Part shown: one piece after another, positions 24,201 through 33,341 of the stretch | How positions within the stretch are numbered: position 1 is the stretch's first letter | How the letters are laid out: each line of letters begins with the position of its first letter | Source: Branchiostoma floridae | Taxonomy: Eukaryota; Chordata; Leptocardii; Amphioxiformes; Branchiostomatidae | NCBI RefSeq assembly: GCF_000003815.2 | Contig: NC_049980.1 | Span: 19,046,986-19,110,985 of the forward strand | Length of the DNA: 64,000 nucleotides | Direction: 5' to 3' | Made by a program: the position numbers and the translations under genes | The notes under the pieces: model-generated | The model's database searches: none | What the model was told of the DNA's origin: nothing | Seen by the model: only the letters and a program-made list of their open reading frames with translations

Positions 24201-27040
24201 GTGTTACATAACACCATGTATTAAATTATCACTGCATCTAAATTAAGTAAGTAGAACAAAAGGGAGATAAAATTAATAGGAGGATTTAAAAAAGAAGAAC
24301 TGATTTTTGTGGTGTTTCAGACCTTGGTGGTAACTTCTTACTGCAAATGTCTTACACTTGTCTTTCATGGTGAAACCACAAACTAAAAGACACAGCAAAG
24401 TCTGAATTTCCATTGCACCATGAAGTTCTGCATAATTGAATGAATTGTTGAATTTACATATAAAGTACCTGAGGAATGTTGAAGAGCATTGCCCCCATGA
24501 CATCATGTCCCTGCACACTCCCACAGCTGTCAGCATACACCAGCATGACTCCATCAGGACTCCAGCACAGCTTACGCCACTGGGGGTGGGGATCTGATCC
24601 AACTACCACAATAAATATAACAACATAGCACTGAATCTTCAACATTATAACAGCATTCAGTAGACATTCATACATCACCTGGACATGCAGGATATGGGTC
24701 CTTACATGTAGTCTGGCTATAAAGTTCATTTCTATTTCATTTAAAAAGCACAAGCCAATATTTTCACAAAGTGCAAGAAAGGGGTATAGTGACTAAGTGA
24801 GGTACAATTTGACTTAACATCCCTTTCTTGTGCTCACCTGTGCATTTTGCAACAGCAGTGCTGAAGTCATCTCGTGAAGACCTGAAGAAACAACATAGCA
24901 TAAAATTCTGAACCATACAATTAGATGGAAAATTAAAAGTTTTGTAAAGCAGTCTATGCATGAGCTGGCTGCAAAAACAACCTGCAACATATGTGTCAAT
25001 CAATCAAATCAATTTCCAGTGTTGACAACGATTTCTACAAAAATTTATAACCACAGTACTGAGTAGGCCATGATATAAATCTGCTGAAAGCAATTTTGAA
25101 GGTACATGTTTGCACAGGTATTGCTGAAAACACTTATTAATCAACAAATTGACTACTAGTAGGTAATTTTTTGTTCCCAAAGACAATGCTTTTAGCATCC
25201 AATAATAATATCAAGATATTGGCAGAAGACCCATGGCAGAAGTAGAAAATCCTTACCTTATTTCAATCATATGGTCTTGTAGTACAGCAACAAGTTGCCT
25301 GTCTCTAGATGGTATAAAATAAAGAACACACACGCAAAAATCATCATCAGATTGCAAATTCAAATTAGTTAAAATATGTTTTGGTCTTGTGTACATCATT
25401 TACAAAAATGAAGGTACCAGGTAAAACATCAACAGCTGAGTGGACACAGAATAAAGAGGTACACCGTACAATTCCTGGTTTCCTGTCCTTGGGCCCAAAG
25501 GTACAAGGTTTCCTGGTCCCACCCAGGTCTACAGTAAATGGGTACCTGATGTTGGTTGGGATAAGGCAAAATGTGGTGGAAGGAGAGGGAGTTCTTTGCC
25601 TTACCCTTATACTGTATAACCATACCTGAGAAAAAAAAATGGATAAATGACACACTGTACATGCGGTCTAAAAAGGCTATGGGACCTTAACCTATTTGTG
25701 TCTACCAGATATACAAGGTTTACAAGACCTCACCTGGACACCTGCAGATCCCAATCCATTAGGGCATCTTTGAACTGGACCAGAGGTGCTGGCAGACCAT
25801 GCAAGTCTCCTCGCCTAAAAACAAAATGGTAACACATTGTTCCATTTGGCATTGCATTGAAAAAGTCATCACCCTTGTATTGGTACTTTGAAGAGAGACC
25901 CATGCCTATCAGATGACAAGGCCATGAATCACAAAGGTAATGGCATACTATTATCTATTACATGTAAATTGTAATTGAGTTGCAGAAGATCAACTTAGTT
26001 GCTAATGTTACATGCTTTATGATAGTGGTGTTTGACTCTTACTTAGTCTTACCATATTAAGGATCCAAGTTTCTTGAATACTGCAACTGATAAACCTGGG
26101 TGATGGAAGTGAAAAAAAAATCTTAACCAAATTTGTTCGATTCATTTGATGGAAGCCTGTGTGATACAACTTTGAGTTTTAAGGTAGTGCAATACTGTAT
26201 AATATCTATTGGTATGTAACGCCCATATTGACCATTATCCAGGCCCAGGTATGTTCTAATTGTAATATTAATTTAATGCAGATATTGGTGACAACAACAA
26301 CAACAATAACAACAACATAAACGTAGTGAGGTATAAATTGTCAAGCAGATGCAAGCATCATTTCCCTTACCGACTGGTCCAAGTGCCAGCAGCTCAGGAA
26401 TATATCTGGATACCAAAACTTCATCCTGAAAGATACATTAAGTGATTTCAATACTGATTTGCTGTAATACTAATAGATGTCTTTCAGTCTTGAGAGAGAT
26501 GACTCAAGCTTGATTGCCTTTTTCTTCTATCAAAACCTGATTTTAAGAAAAGCAATAATTGAATGAATGGTATGCTAACATGTCTTTTTTTCTTCGTGAC
26601 AAACATCAGGTAGGCCTGTTCTTGCTAAGTCTTTGAGCCTGCTTGCAATGTTAACGTTAAATTAGGTTCCATATACGCATAAATATTTTTGCGCAAATTA
26701 AATAGCATATTTGATTTCTTTGCGACAGTGTTATTTCATGACAATGCTTCAAAATCGGGCAAGAGCAGCCGGCAATGATATTTGTTTGTTAAATATATAT
26801 TTCTATATACTTTAACGCTATTGGAATTCTAGTTATATATTACCAGGAATACATTGTAAAATGTTATGACAACATCATATGGACTGTTGCTTTAATACGT
26901 ATACGTGGGGTCGCAGAAAACCGTAGCCCCCCTCCCCCATTTCTCAAACTTACCTGTTTTGGTGGTTCTAGTGTCTTTTTCCACTCTGCCCTGAGAAGGA
27001 GCTCGTATAGAATGTTTTCGGGAGGATTCAGGACTTCCAT
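303..27040 (-). CDS. NBAS: NBAS, Sec39/WD40 subunit of the NRZ tethering complex (3' end beyond window)
   Basis: Known role of the family: NBAS with ZW10 and RINT1 forms the NRZ (Dsl1-like) tether on the ER, docking COPI vesicles with syntaxin-18 SNAREs; it has also been tied to nonsense-mediated decay. Fifty-seven exons on the minus strand were joined with canonical splice sites and unbroken phase, giving about 2045 residues; vertebrate NBAS is about 2370. The shortfall is explained by the N run at 11284-11598 and by the C-terminal exons left of base 303. Diagnostic blocks are MSLRSTTPEELFERK, the EALSLAKAYGLDSNLVYQKQW stretch, LAILSNFPETTSP and DVNWWSD. The ATG at 27038-27040 is chosen because it gives an N terminus (ILYELLLRAEW) resembling the vertebrate start. 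Exons are listed in the four segment entries. No internal stop or frameshift was seen in any exon. Confidence 0.96.
932..1558. repeat. 60-bp minisatellite, about 11 units, each carrying a RE1/NRSE-like core
   Basis: Eleven units follow one another with a 60-bp period (58 bp between the first two). They fill most of the 670-bp intron between the NBAS exons at 1559-1688 and 662-888. On the minus strand each unit contains a version of TTCAGCACCAAGGACAG, at plus-strand starts 937, 995, 1055, 1115, 1175, 1235, 1295, 1355, 1415, 1475 and 1535. Four copies are exact (937, 995, 1355, 1415), three differ only at the last base (1295, 1475, 1535), and four are degenerate. Because 60 is a multiple of three the array stays open in some frames, but it is intronic and not a real coding region. 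Confidence 0.95.
3220..3385 (-). mobile_element. SINE-like element with a GACT-repeat tail (tentative)
   Basis: Read on the minus strand this intronic block has a body of about 140 bp with short GC-rich inverted segments (CACCCCGTAAGGGGCGG) and ends in a short tandem tail of GACT units at about 3225-3245. A unique body with a simple 4-bp tail is the usual layout of short retroposons. I did not find internal A and B box promoters that I would trust, nor a clear target duplication. It lies in the NBAS intron between 2962 and 3488. Confidence 0.35.
7803..7976. mobile_element. 174-bp MITE with TA target duplication (Tc1/pogo style)
   Basis: The left end reads CAGTAAAAGCCGCTTAATTG and the reverse complement of the right end reads CAGTGGAAGCCAGCTAATTG, so the ends form imperfect terminal inverted repeats. 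Both ends are flanked by TA. The size, the CAGT start and the TA duplication fit a non-autonomous Tc1/mariner/pogo element. It sits in an NBAS intron and has no coding capacity. Confidence 0.75.
8283..8706 (-). mobile_element. Degenerate copy of the hAT-like family seen at 33342-35597
   Basis: On the minus strand this intronic block shares several segments in the same order with the right half of the element at 33342-35597: a CCGGACCTGAAAAAA block, an ACCGATTA block followed by ATGAACAAATTAT, and a terminal tract rich in GGTCCAGGTT and GGACCTG ending near a GGTACC. The homology is patchy, indicating an older insertion. It lies in the NBAS intron between 8156 and 8995. Confidence 0.65.
9514..9535. 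repeat. (TATT)n microsatellite
   Basis: A short run of TATT units in an NBAS intron. It has no further structure. Confidence 0.8.
9642..15855 (-). CDS. NBAS: NBAS exons 24-39: Sec39 domain, with an assembly gap
   Basis: Exons: 15855-15784, 15668-15585, 15470-15396, 15108-14979, 14714-14580, 14353-14228, 14015-13968, 13590-13457, 13247-13185, 12847-12784, 12590-12532, 12062-11960, then the N run, 11084-11005, 10745-10650, 10132-10011, 9729-9642. Conserved blocks include RLAILSNFPETTSP, DDLVTLEMLVYE, RALPFLQRCDAKKPNSGTKL and VRLCEDKLTLISKVL. The exon at 11960-12062 ends in phase 0, whereas the exon at 11005-11084 starts with the last two bases of a codon, so the missing coding sequence must have a length of 3n+1. 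By comparison with vertebrate NBAS roughly 110 residues are missing. The second N run (13028-13127) lies inside an intron and costs no coding sequence. Confidence 0.93.
11284..11598. other. Assembly gap, 315 N, hiding at least one NBAS exon
   Basis: This run of N sits between NBAS exons 11960-12062 (ending in phase 0) and 11005-11084 (starting after a phase-1 junction). Vertebrate NBAS has roughly 110 residues between the corresponding blocks, so one or more exons with a total length of 3n+1 must be here. That coding length plus intron would not fit in 315 bases, so the gap size is probably an estimate. Confidence 0.95.
12115..12400. repeat. Tandem repeat of about 120 bp, 2.3 units, with RE1-like sites
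   Basis: This lies in the NBAS intron between exons 11960-12062 and 12532-12590. Units begin with a CTTTGG-AAT-CCATTCAG stretch; the motif ATTCAG recurs at 12131, 12251 and 12379. Units one and two share the sequence from the RE1-like core through a GACATGGCTT block to CTGAGAATGTT; the third unit breaks off soon after the core. The RE1-like matches are on the plus strand at 12132, 12252 (both TTCAGCACCAAGGACAG) and 12380 (TTCAGCACCAGGGACAG, followed by TGGC). Confidence 0.9.
13028..13127. other. Assembly gap, 100 N
   Basis: Exactly 100 N, the usual placeholder for a gap of unknown size. It falls inside the NBAS intron between exons 13185-13247 and 12784-12847, whose phases join correctly, so no exon needs to be missing. 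Confidence 0.97.
16288..20114 (-). CDS. NBAS: NBAS exons 15-23: acidic linker and start of the Sec39 solenoid
   Basis: Exons: 20114-20001, 19752-19697, 19405-19336, 18936-18811, 18449-18301, 17885-17775, 17365-17287, 17033-16929, 16352-16288. Exon 15 encodes an acidic linker with seven consecutive Asp codons, all GAT, an expandable triplet run at about 20041-20065; vertebrate NBAS has an acidic stretch at the same place, without the homopolymer. After the linker the conserved SLRSTTPEELFERK block begins the alpha-helical region. Exons 18-23 include the EYGEALSLAKAYGLDSNL block, RRWVLHECLERVPEDIDAA, LNYEQSDLCRVRQKILAYLD and WQSVEILFANHHEELLPH. Exon 21 begins after a phase-2 junction (AA|A) that restores Lys in FSKLNYEQ. 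Confidence 0.95.
16854..16885. repeat. Short interstitial telomere-like CCCTAA tract
   Basis: About 32 bases of imperfect CCTAACCCTAACCC-type repeats in an NBAS intron, which corresponds to TTAGGG on the minus strand. Only four or five units are present and two are variant (CCCTTA, CCCCTAA). Confidence 0.8.
20658..27040 (-). CDS. NBAS: NBAS exons 1-14: N terminus and beta-propeller
   Basis: Coding exons in transcript order: 27040-26954, 26425-26371, 26095-26053, 25814-25734, 25304-25257, 24881-24838, 24602-24469, 24191-24106, 23666-23610, 23198-23071, 22610-22489, 21529-21461, 21180-20994, 20851-20658. They encode the WD40-like propeller of the Nbas_N type: blades are visible as LVAVLQDHMIEIR, QWRKLCWSPDGVMLVYADS, ELLVMNYKGKLTSYL, GDILYHPQHSLLLLGG, MHLSPDGQLLVTVHLSGQLC and DVNWWSDQALIMARQSGAITV. 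In the family this half carries the propeller that packs against the Sec39 alpha-solenoid. The terminal donor of exon 14 (GAG|GTCATC) is weak, but phase and homology support it. The introns hold a 605-bp MITE (21635-22239) and a remnant of the same family near 23510. Confidence 0.95.
21635..22239. mobile_element. 605-bp MITE with 27-bp perfect terminal inverted repeats and TA duplication
   Basis: The left end starts CCGTATATTCTCGAATAAAG and continues TACGCAC; the right end is the exact reverse complement for 27 bases. TA flanks both sides (21633-21634 and 22240-22241). The phrase AAGTACGCACCCC recurs inside at about 21672, 21747 and 22150. No open frame for a transposase is present, so it is non-autonomous. 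It lies in the NBAS intron between 21529 and 22489. Confidence 0.85.
23505..23540. mobile_element. Remnant of one end of the 21635-22239 MITE family
   Basis: The stretch CATACTTTAATCGAGAAAAA followed by ACGGTAA is a degenerate version of the right terminus of the MITE at 22213-22241. No partner end was found nearby, so this is a solo or decayed end. Confidence 0.5.
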
Positions 27041-28967
27041 CCTGGCCAATCGGGTAGATTTTACGCGTCCCTGTCGGATCTGAGCGGTATTTGAATCATC
27101 CGCATTTCACAAGTCCACGTAGACCTGTGGACGTGACCCTGGTGAACTTTAACCTCTGAGGTAGTCTACCTGATGACCCCATAATGTACCGATTACGTGT
27201 TACAGGATGTGTATGTGTTACAGGAAGGTAACTTCGTTATACTAATACGCATGTGTTTGAAGAGATGTGTACAACATAATGAAGTGATTTGGTGATGTCA
27301 CTGCAGTGCATGTCAATAGACCATGGAGGTGGAATAGACATAACGTTATAGAGAGCGATGTGGATATGTAACATTATATGGACATCGCATCGCAAGATTC
27401 GGCTTTAGATTATTACAAATCGGGATGCACATTGTAATTTGAGGTGTGCCGGCGCCGATCGGGTGTATAAACTTCTGGAACCCTGGTTACACTGAATAAC
27501 CCAAGAAGGGATTGACGGATCATCATGATTTTTGGTACGCAGATTACCGACGTAATTAAATCAAATACTTGATTATTGACAGAATCAAATGCTAATTATG
27601 CTGATCTGCACGATTAATTAGGAAATTTTATAAATCCAATGCGTTCTGTGATAGTATTATTCAAACTTGTGGCATATGTAACAGAGATAGAGAGGAACAT
27701 CGATAGACATAATGTTACACAATATATTATGCAGCTTATTTGCCCACTTGCGCTAGACACAAATTATGCTAACCAGTGCCACATTAACGTTATGATTGAT
27801 TAGGAGGCTCAACATGGTCTTTCGCAGTTTGAACAACTTGTGTTATTTGGGCGGAGAAGATGATCAACTACTAAAAGTAATGTGATCTATCAAACTCCGG
27901 GCCCTTATTTTGCGAGGTTTGCTCTAAAGTTGGACATGTTCGCAATGCAGAAACCATTTTAGATATTAAGAAATATGTAACCATCCATGTGTATGGATTT
28001 ATGGAATCTTTCGGTTTGGGCCTATTGTGTATAAGGATTGTATACTAGTATTACTTTGGGCCTATTGGTATACAGAACACATTGTGCGCAAAAGACTGAC
28101 AACCCGAGGTATGTATTCAAACAAAAATACAGACTACCACAAAAAGTAAGAGATGTTCAATCTAGCACGAAAACATAAACTAGCCCGATAACAGCACACT
28201 TACATAGGTGCTCTATACATACCACGTATCTATGGTTAGTTTTCTTGCCTTATTTGTATGTAATAAGCATGCTATTCTATCTCAGATATTCTCCCCTTAT
28301 TTTTCCGAGTACAATACTATAATACATCACTAGCCTTATCGTCGAGGGTGATTTTAGGTGAGATCAGAGATTATAGTCATTCAAGATTGATGTCTTGAAA
28401 CATCTCAGTGATTATTACCCTCAATCATAAGTTACATAAGATAAGCAATCGATTTACATAAGATTAGCAATGCTGCACTTGCAGGATATTGCATACTGGT
28501 TGTAATACATTATACTTTGTAGATCATAAGAATTGAAAAATATCTAATACAGATTAAAATACGTAGCTTGAGCTCTGTCAACATCATACAACTACAGTAC
28601 TGCAGTATACGCAAGACCCGGTAGTCAGCGTTGTGACTCCATCTCATGTGATATCCAGATACATTGTACCTTATGTATATTCATCCAAACCTTTCCTGCA
28701 CCGGGTTTCATCAATCACAATGAAGATGCCAACATCTCATTTGAAAGGTCTTTCAGTATACAATTTTCGGGAGATGAGATTATGTTGGGTGGGTCGACTA
28801 CCCTCTGTTCGCAGCCAGGGGCTGAATTGCGAGGAGCTTACAACAGGTGGGGCTAAAAGTTGTGACTTTTTTTCTTCCCTTTTACCATCACTCGTTTTCT
28901 GTTACTTCTATGTGTTTGCTAAGGGACTGCTGTGCGGGGTACCATCATTTAAGTCCAGAAAGTAAAG
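27041..28967. other. Intergenic: NBAS 5' flank and serine-racemase 3' flank
   Basis: Both flanking genes are read on the minus strand, so this holds the NBAS promoter and first untranslated bases on its left and the 3' untranslated region of the PLP enzyme on its right. I see no TATA box at a useful distance from the NBAS ATG and no AATAAA on the minus strand close to the PLP-enzyme stop. A dispersed repeat copy occupies about 27505-27710. Confidence 0.7.
27505..27710 (+). repeat. Copy of the GACGGATCATCATGATTTTTG repeat family
   Basis: This block matches three tandem copies at 53260-53900 over about 200 bases: a TTGACGGATCATCATGATTT start, an AATTATGC/AATTAGGAAA stretch, ATAAATCCA, and a CAAACTTGT-GCATATGTAAC block. 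It is a dispersed family whose copies lie far apart in this window. Confidence 0.8.
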
Positions 28968-31842
28968 TCACATCTGCAGGAACTCAGACAGTTTACTGAG
29001 ATCCACGTTCCCTCCCGACAGAATCACGGCGACGTTCTTGCACCCTCCCGCTCGTGCCTTGAAGCTGTCACTCAACGCCGCGGCCAAGCCCACCACTCCT
29101 GATGGCTCCACTACAAGCTTCATCCTCTCCCATACCAGCCGCATTGCAATCTGGGAGAAATAGTCGACATTGAAACATAAATCTATAGTCCTGGTGCGTG
29201 GAGTGCTCTACTTCTAACGTTACCAGAATGTTTCAAGGCCAACAATAAGGTCAAGCAATTCATTGGCCAACTGTGTTGTGCCTATGATAATATCCTTAAC
29301 ATCAGGAAGAAAATGTTAGTCACAATTTATCTTTTATAAAACTATACATAAAAGCAAACAAAGGAGAAGGCGATTAAGTTTCTAATCATAGACTGAAGAG
29401 AGTTTCGGTATCTTAATAAAACTACTGACAAATCATAGCACCTGCTGAAAACAGCCTTTGGTGGAGGAAATGACAAAATGTTTACAAACTAAATGTACTT
29501 CACGTGGCGTGGTATTCTAAAAATGACAACAACTCAGGTGCAGATACGGCAATACCTTTATTTCGTCCTCTGAAACAGTGAAGATGTCGTCCACATTGCT
29601 CCGGATGTATGTCCATGGGACTGTACCAATGTTTCCATTTAGCCCATCAGCTATGCTCTGTGGGAACCGGGAAAAGGTGCACCGCTCTCCGCTGCTGAGG
29701 GACATGGCTGCGTCATTTGCAACCTCCGGTTCAGCTCCGTAGACGCGGATCTCGGGACGAATGGACTGCAGGATGAAATGATAACGAGGTTCAACATGTT
29801 GACATGGTCTCCGGAGTTAAACATATTTGAATCGTGTGCGTGCGTGCTTTCTTGACAACTGAGAAGTAAAAGGCGTCTACACCTGAAATTCCCATGAACG
29901 CACGTGACTACTCAGGGAGAAACAGTGAAACCGAATATGCCTATATATACACGTATGGCAGCATTATTCTTAGTGGATTATCAAATTGATTTCCTTATAA
30001 GCCGAGGACGCATATTAAACATAACTGGGATGTAGACAAATGGTTTTAACCAGTTACCAAGCAAATTAAGATGGTTCATCCTATCGCCATAGAAAAGTAA
30101 GGAGAAGTGAGAGATACCTTGATGATCACGGATACTCCGGAAAGCATTCCTCCGGTACCAACTGGCATAACGACTGCATCAAGGTTTCGTACCTACAACA
30201 GAGATACAAAACGGATTCGAAACATCTTATACCTCCGTGAGATTTTGTCCGTACATTTCGTCCGCTAGTTGGGTACCACGATAAGCAAGACGTACCTTTG
30301 GCATCGTACCATTTACTCACATACCAAATATCACAATTCAAGCACAGAAACGTTGTCAGATTCTCGTCCACACACAAACATGAAAAGCAGTGCTTATGGC
30401 ACTGAGGGAGCCACCCCGGGCAAAAATAGAAATAGATAAATAAATAGATAAACATTTACACAACTACTGATTTGATAACTTTACTTCACATAGGGTATAA
30501 AGTCAAGGATTTAGGACTTTTGGGGGATTGAATTACTTTTTTAGAATACCAACACTTTTGAGTGTGACAAGACTCAAAAGCTTCTACCTGTCGAAGGAGT
30601 TCCAATCCCATAGTCCCATGCCCTGATATGACGTCAGGATGTTCGGCACCAGAAATGAAGATCGCCCCTGTCGCATGCTGCACCTGTCTCACAGTTTGAG
30701 CAATGTCCTGAAGAAAAGCACTCGTTTGAAACGAAAGTCTGCTTTCCCTGAAAAGGCTCTCTATCGGCTACTCACTAGCTTTTCAAACTTATTCATCATA
30801 GCAAATAATTGGTGACTAATTTTTTTAACCAGCCATAATGACATTTCATGTACACTAGCGCAGACGTGTCGTAAAAAAACCGGAACCGTAAGCAAGATGT
30901 CGCCTATGTGACATCAAATAGGTAGTGCCCATGAAACTTGGCGAAAAGAATGCAGTTTCGTAAAAAAACGTACCTTTATTACTCAAATGACAATACAAGA
31001 AAATGTGTTTTACCTGTGCAGCAGGCTCGCACTGTGTCAGATTGGCGCCGTACGAGAGGACCGTTCGCTTCTTGTACTCCGGGCAGCTGCTTGGCATAAC
31101 CACATGAGTAGTAACACCTTGGAGCTTAGCTGCCATGGCCATTCCGCATCCGAAGTTTCCGGTGCTGCTCACAACCACTTTTACTTGGTGCGGAGTTGCT
31201 GCATGGGAACTGACAAGCCTGGACACAGCGTTCAAGGCTCCACGGAACTATAGTATAGGAAAGTTGCAGTAACTGTGATCATAATGTAGCTCTCGGTTTG
31301 GAGGAAAGGAGTTTTGTTAGGAATATTTTCAACTCTACCAATGGCTTTGATTAATCCGTTTATCTAGCGTTTTATACAGTGTCACATAAATGGCTTGTAT
31401 ACGAGAAGAGAGTTACATTGAAATAAAATGCTTTCATATTTGAATTAAGTAAATTTCGCACGTTCGTACACAAACAGCAATGTCCTGTACATACGGACAG
31501 TAATTGTTGATATAAAAACGTTTTAAAGTAGCTCTGTAACAATTATATTACTGTTATGTTTAAAAAATCGGAATAGCTTTGGCTGTCATTGCTTTAAGCC
31601 TTACCCAAAATACTTCCTTACCTTACCTTAAAGGAACCTGATTTTTGGAAATTCTCGCACTTTAAGAAAAGTCGTCTTCCCGACAGCAAGTCCAGGGTTT
31701 CACAGGTTTGTACCGGAGTCATCATCACATGGCCAGACAACTTACTGGCAGCTTTCTGGACAGTTTCGAGAGTTACTACATTGTAAGCGTCCATTTTGTC
31801 ACGGGAGTCTGGGGTAGGACTAAATCCTTGAAATGTGGACAT
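28968..31842 (-). CDS. SRR: Serine racemase-like PLP-dependent fold-type II enzyme, complete
   Basis: Six exons (31842-31627, 31247-31014, 30707-30588, 30192-30118, 29765-29556, 29150-28968), all phase 0, encode 345 residues ending ILSGGNVDLSKLSEFLQM. The family converts L-serine to D-serine and also eliminates water from L-serine or L-threo-hydroxyaspartate. Seen: the PLP lysine in GSFKFRGALNAV, a phosphate loop VGTGGML, metal ligands equivalent to human E210, A214 and D216 in AEPEVAND, and the pyridine-nitrogen serine in LSGGNVD. Starting at the second Met (31794) puts the lysine at position 56 exactly as in human, so that may be the true start; the upstream Met adds 16 residues. Departures: the re-face Ser is Thr and the SSGNH loop is SSTGNFG. 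A threonine or hydroxyaspartate dehydratase is the alternative. Confidence 0.9.
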
Positions 31843-33341
31843 CGAGGTTAAACAGCCTGGATCAACAGGACACTCCGTGATTTTGGCCGCAGGCAGCCGG
31901 ACGTACAGGGCTTGTATGTTTAGGTAATAAATACACTACACGGTAATTGTATAGATTACAACGTTTAGTTTAGGAGGCTCGAGGTGATTAAAGATGTCTA
32001 GAAGGTAGCTAACACTCCAAACATTTAGTCCAGCACCACAAGATGATATAGTCTGGATATGGCAGGATCTAGGTGGGACATAGTGGCTCTATGATCATTA
32101 AATCGTATAGATTTATGAATTGAGGGCACTTGTTGAATAACTAGTAAACAACTATAATACGTAATATAATATGTTATACGTCAGTTAGAACTTTCGGATA
32201 ATTCTTATTCTGACATACGTCAATTAGGTTGATGTTAACATCATCCTTCATAAGATAATCATGGCATGCTATTAATGAGTGGAACAATGATTGTTAAGGT
32301 ATGAGGTTGATGGTCTCTAGTTCTGTATATTCTAAAGAGATGCTTGTTCCATTGTTGTGGATTTTTGCACTGGTACTTTGCTTGCCTTCCCAGTTCATAG
32401 GCTTGCAATTTTGCGTGATTTTCTCAGGTGCTTTGTTTATATCCTGGTAGTTGTATATTTCTATTGTTGTTGGGCTCGGGCACTGGATCGATGTATTGAC
32501 AAAAATGACAAAAACACAACACAAAAGACACATGTACAATCTTCATTTGCATAATTCATATCAATCTATATAAATGTCGCATGTTTAGATAGTCCTATCA
32601 TTGAACGGATTAAATTTACGCATCAAAATGTAGATTAGATTTGAATGATAATAATTGATTGATTGATTTTATTTTGCACTTTAAAAAATGATAACATACA
32701 GAAAATTATAGAAAACAACAGAACGTGCAAGGGGGGAGAAAAAAGCCATGTGGCTTATACAAACTCTCCCCCCCCCCGTCAAAATTTACAAATTATAATA
32801 CAATTAAATGGGCATGGAGATTATACATCAAACAATAATAAACCAAGTGAAAATAACATAACCCAGTGATCATCATAACGTTACAATTGATCTTAACATC
32901 AAAAACTGAAATTAGACAAAACTAAACATGATCTACAGATCATAAAGAAATTAGTCAAAATCATACAATTAATCTGCAAGCAAAACCAAATGAAAGCAAA
33001 TACAGAAAACCAAAGCAAGGGTGCAAACAAACAGGTTAAAGTAGCACCAAATACCAAATAATGATAAGATGTGATTTGCACAATCTTTGTCAATACTTAC
33101 TTGAGCTGTCTTCTGGAATTATTCGCCTTCAGAATATATCTAACAAATTGGCCCCTGCAGTTCCAAAAAAAACTATAGAGCTAGCTACCAATGAAAAATT
33201 ATGACCATATTATGTTCAGACAAAGAAAAGTTCTGCTGCAGTACCATGAAAAAACACTAGGAGTTCCACGATCAATCGTATTTAAAACGACACCTTTAAT
33301 TGCAGTTCTACTGCGTTCCGGTGAGCGCTAGTGGCCTATAC
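31843..33341. other. Intergenic, upstream of the serine-racemase gene; little recognisable
   Basis: Presumed promoter side of the PLP enzyme. The only structures seen are a short (GATT)n run at about 32652-32670 next to an A/T-rich block that resembles the 3' end of a retroposon, and a C run near 32770. No exon with family similarity was found. Confidence 0.6.

Noticed and set aside
30855-31253. Overlapping plus- and minus-strand frames in the serine-racemase exon 2 region
   Set aside because: The plus-strand frame is antisense of exon 2; the minus-strand frame is real only from 31014 to 31247, the rest being intron read-through.
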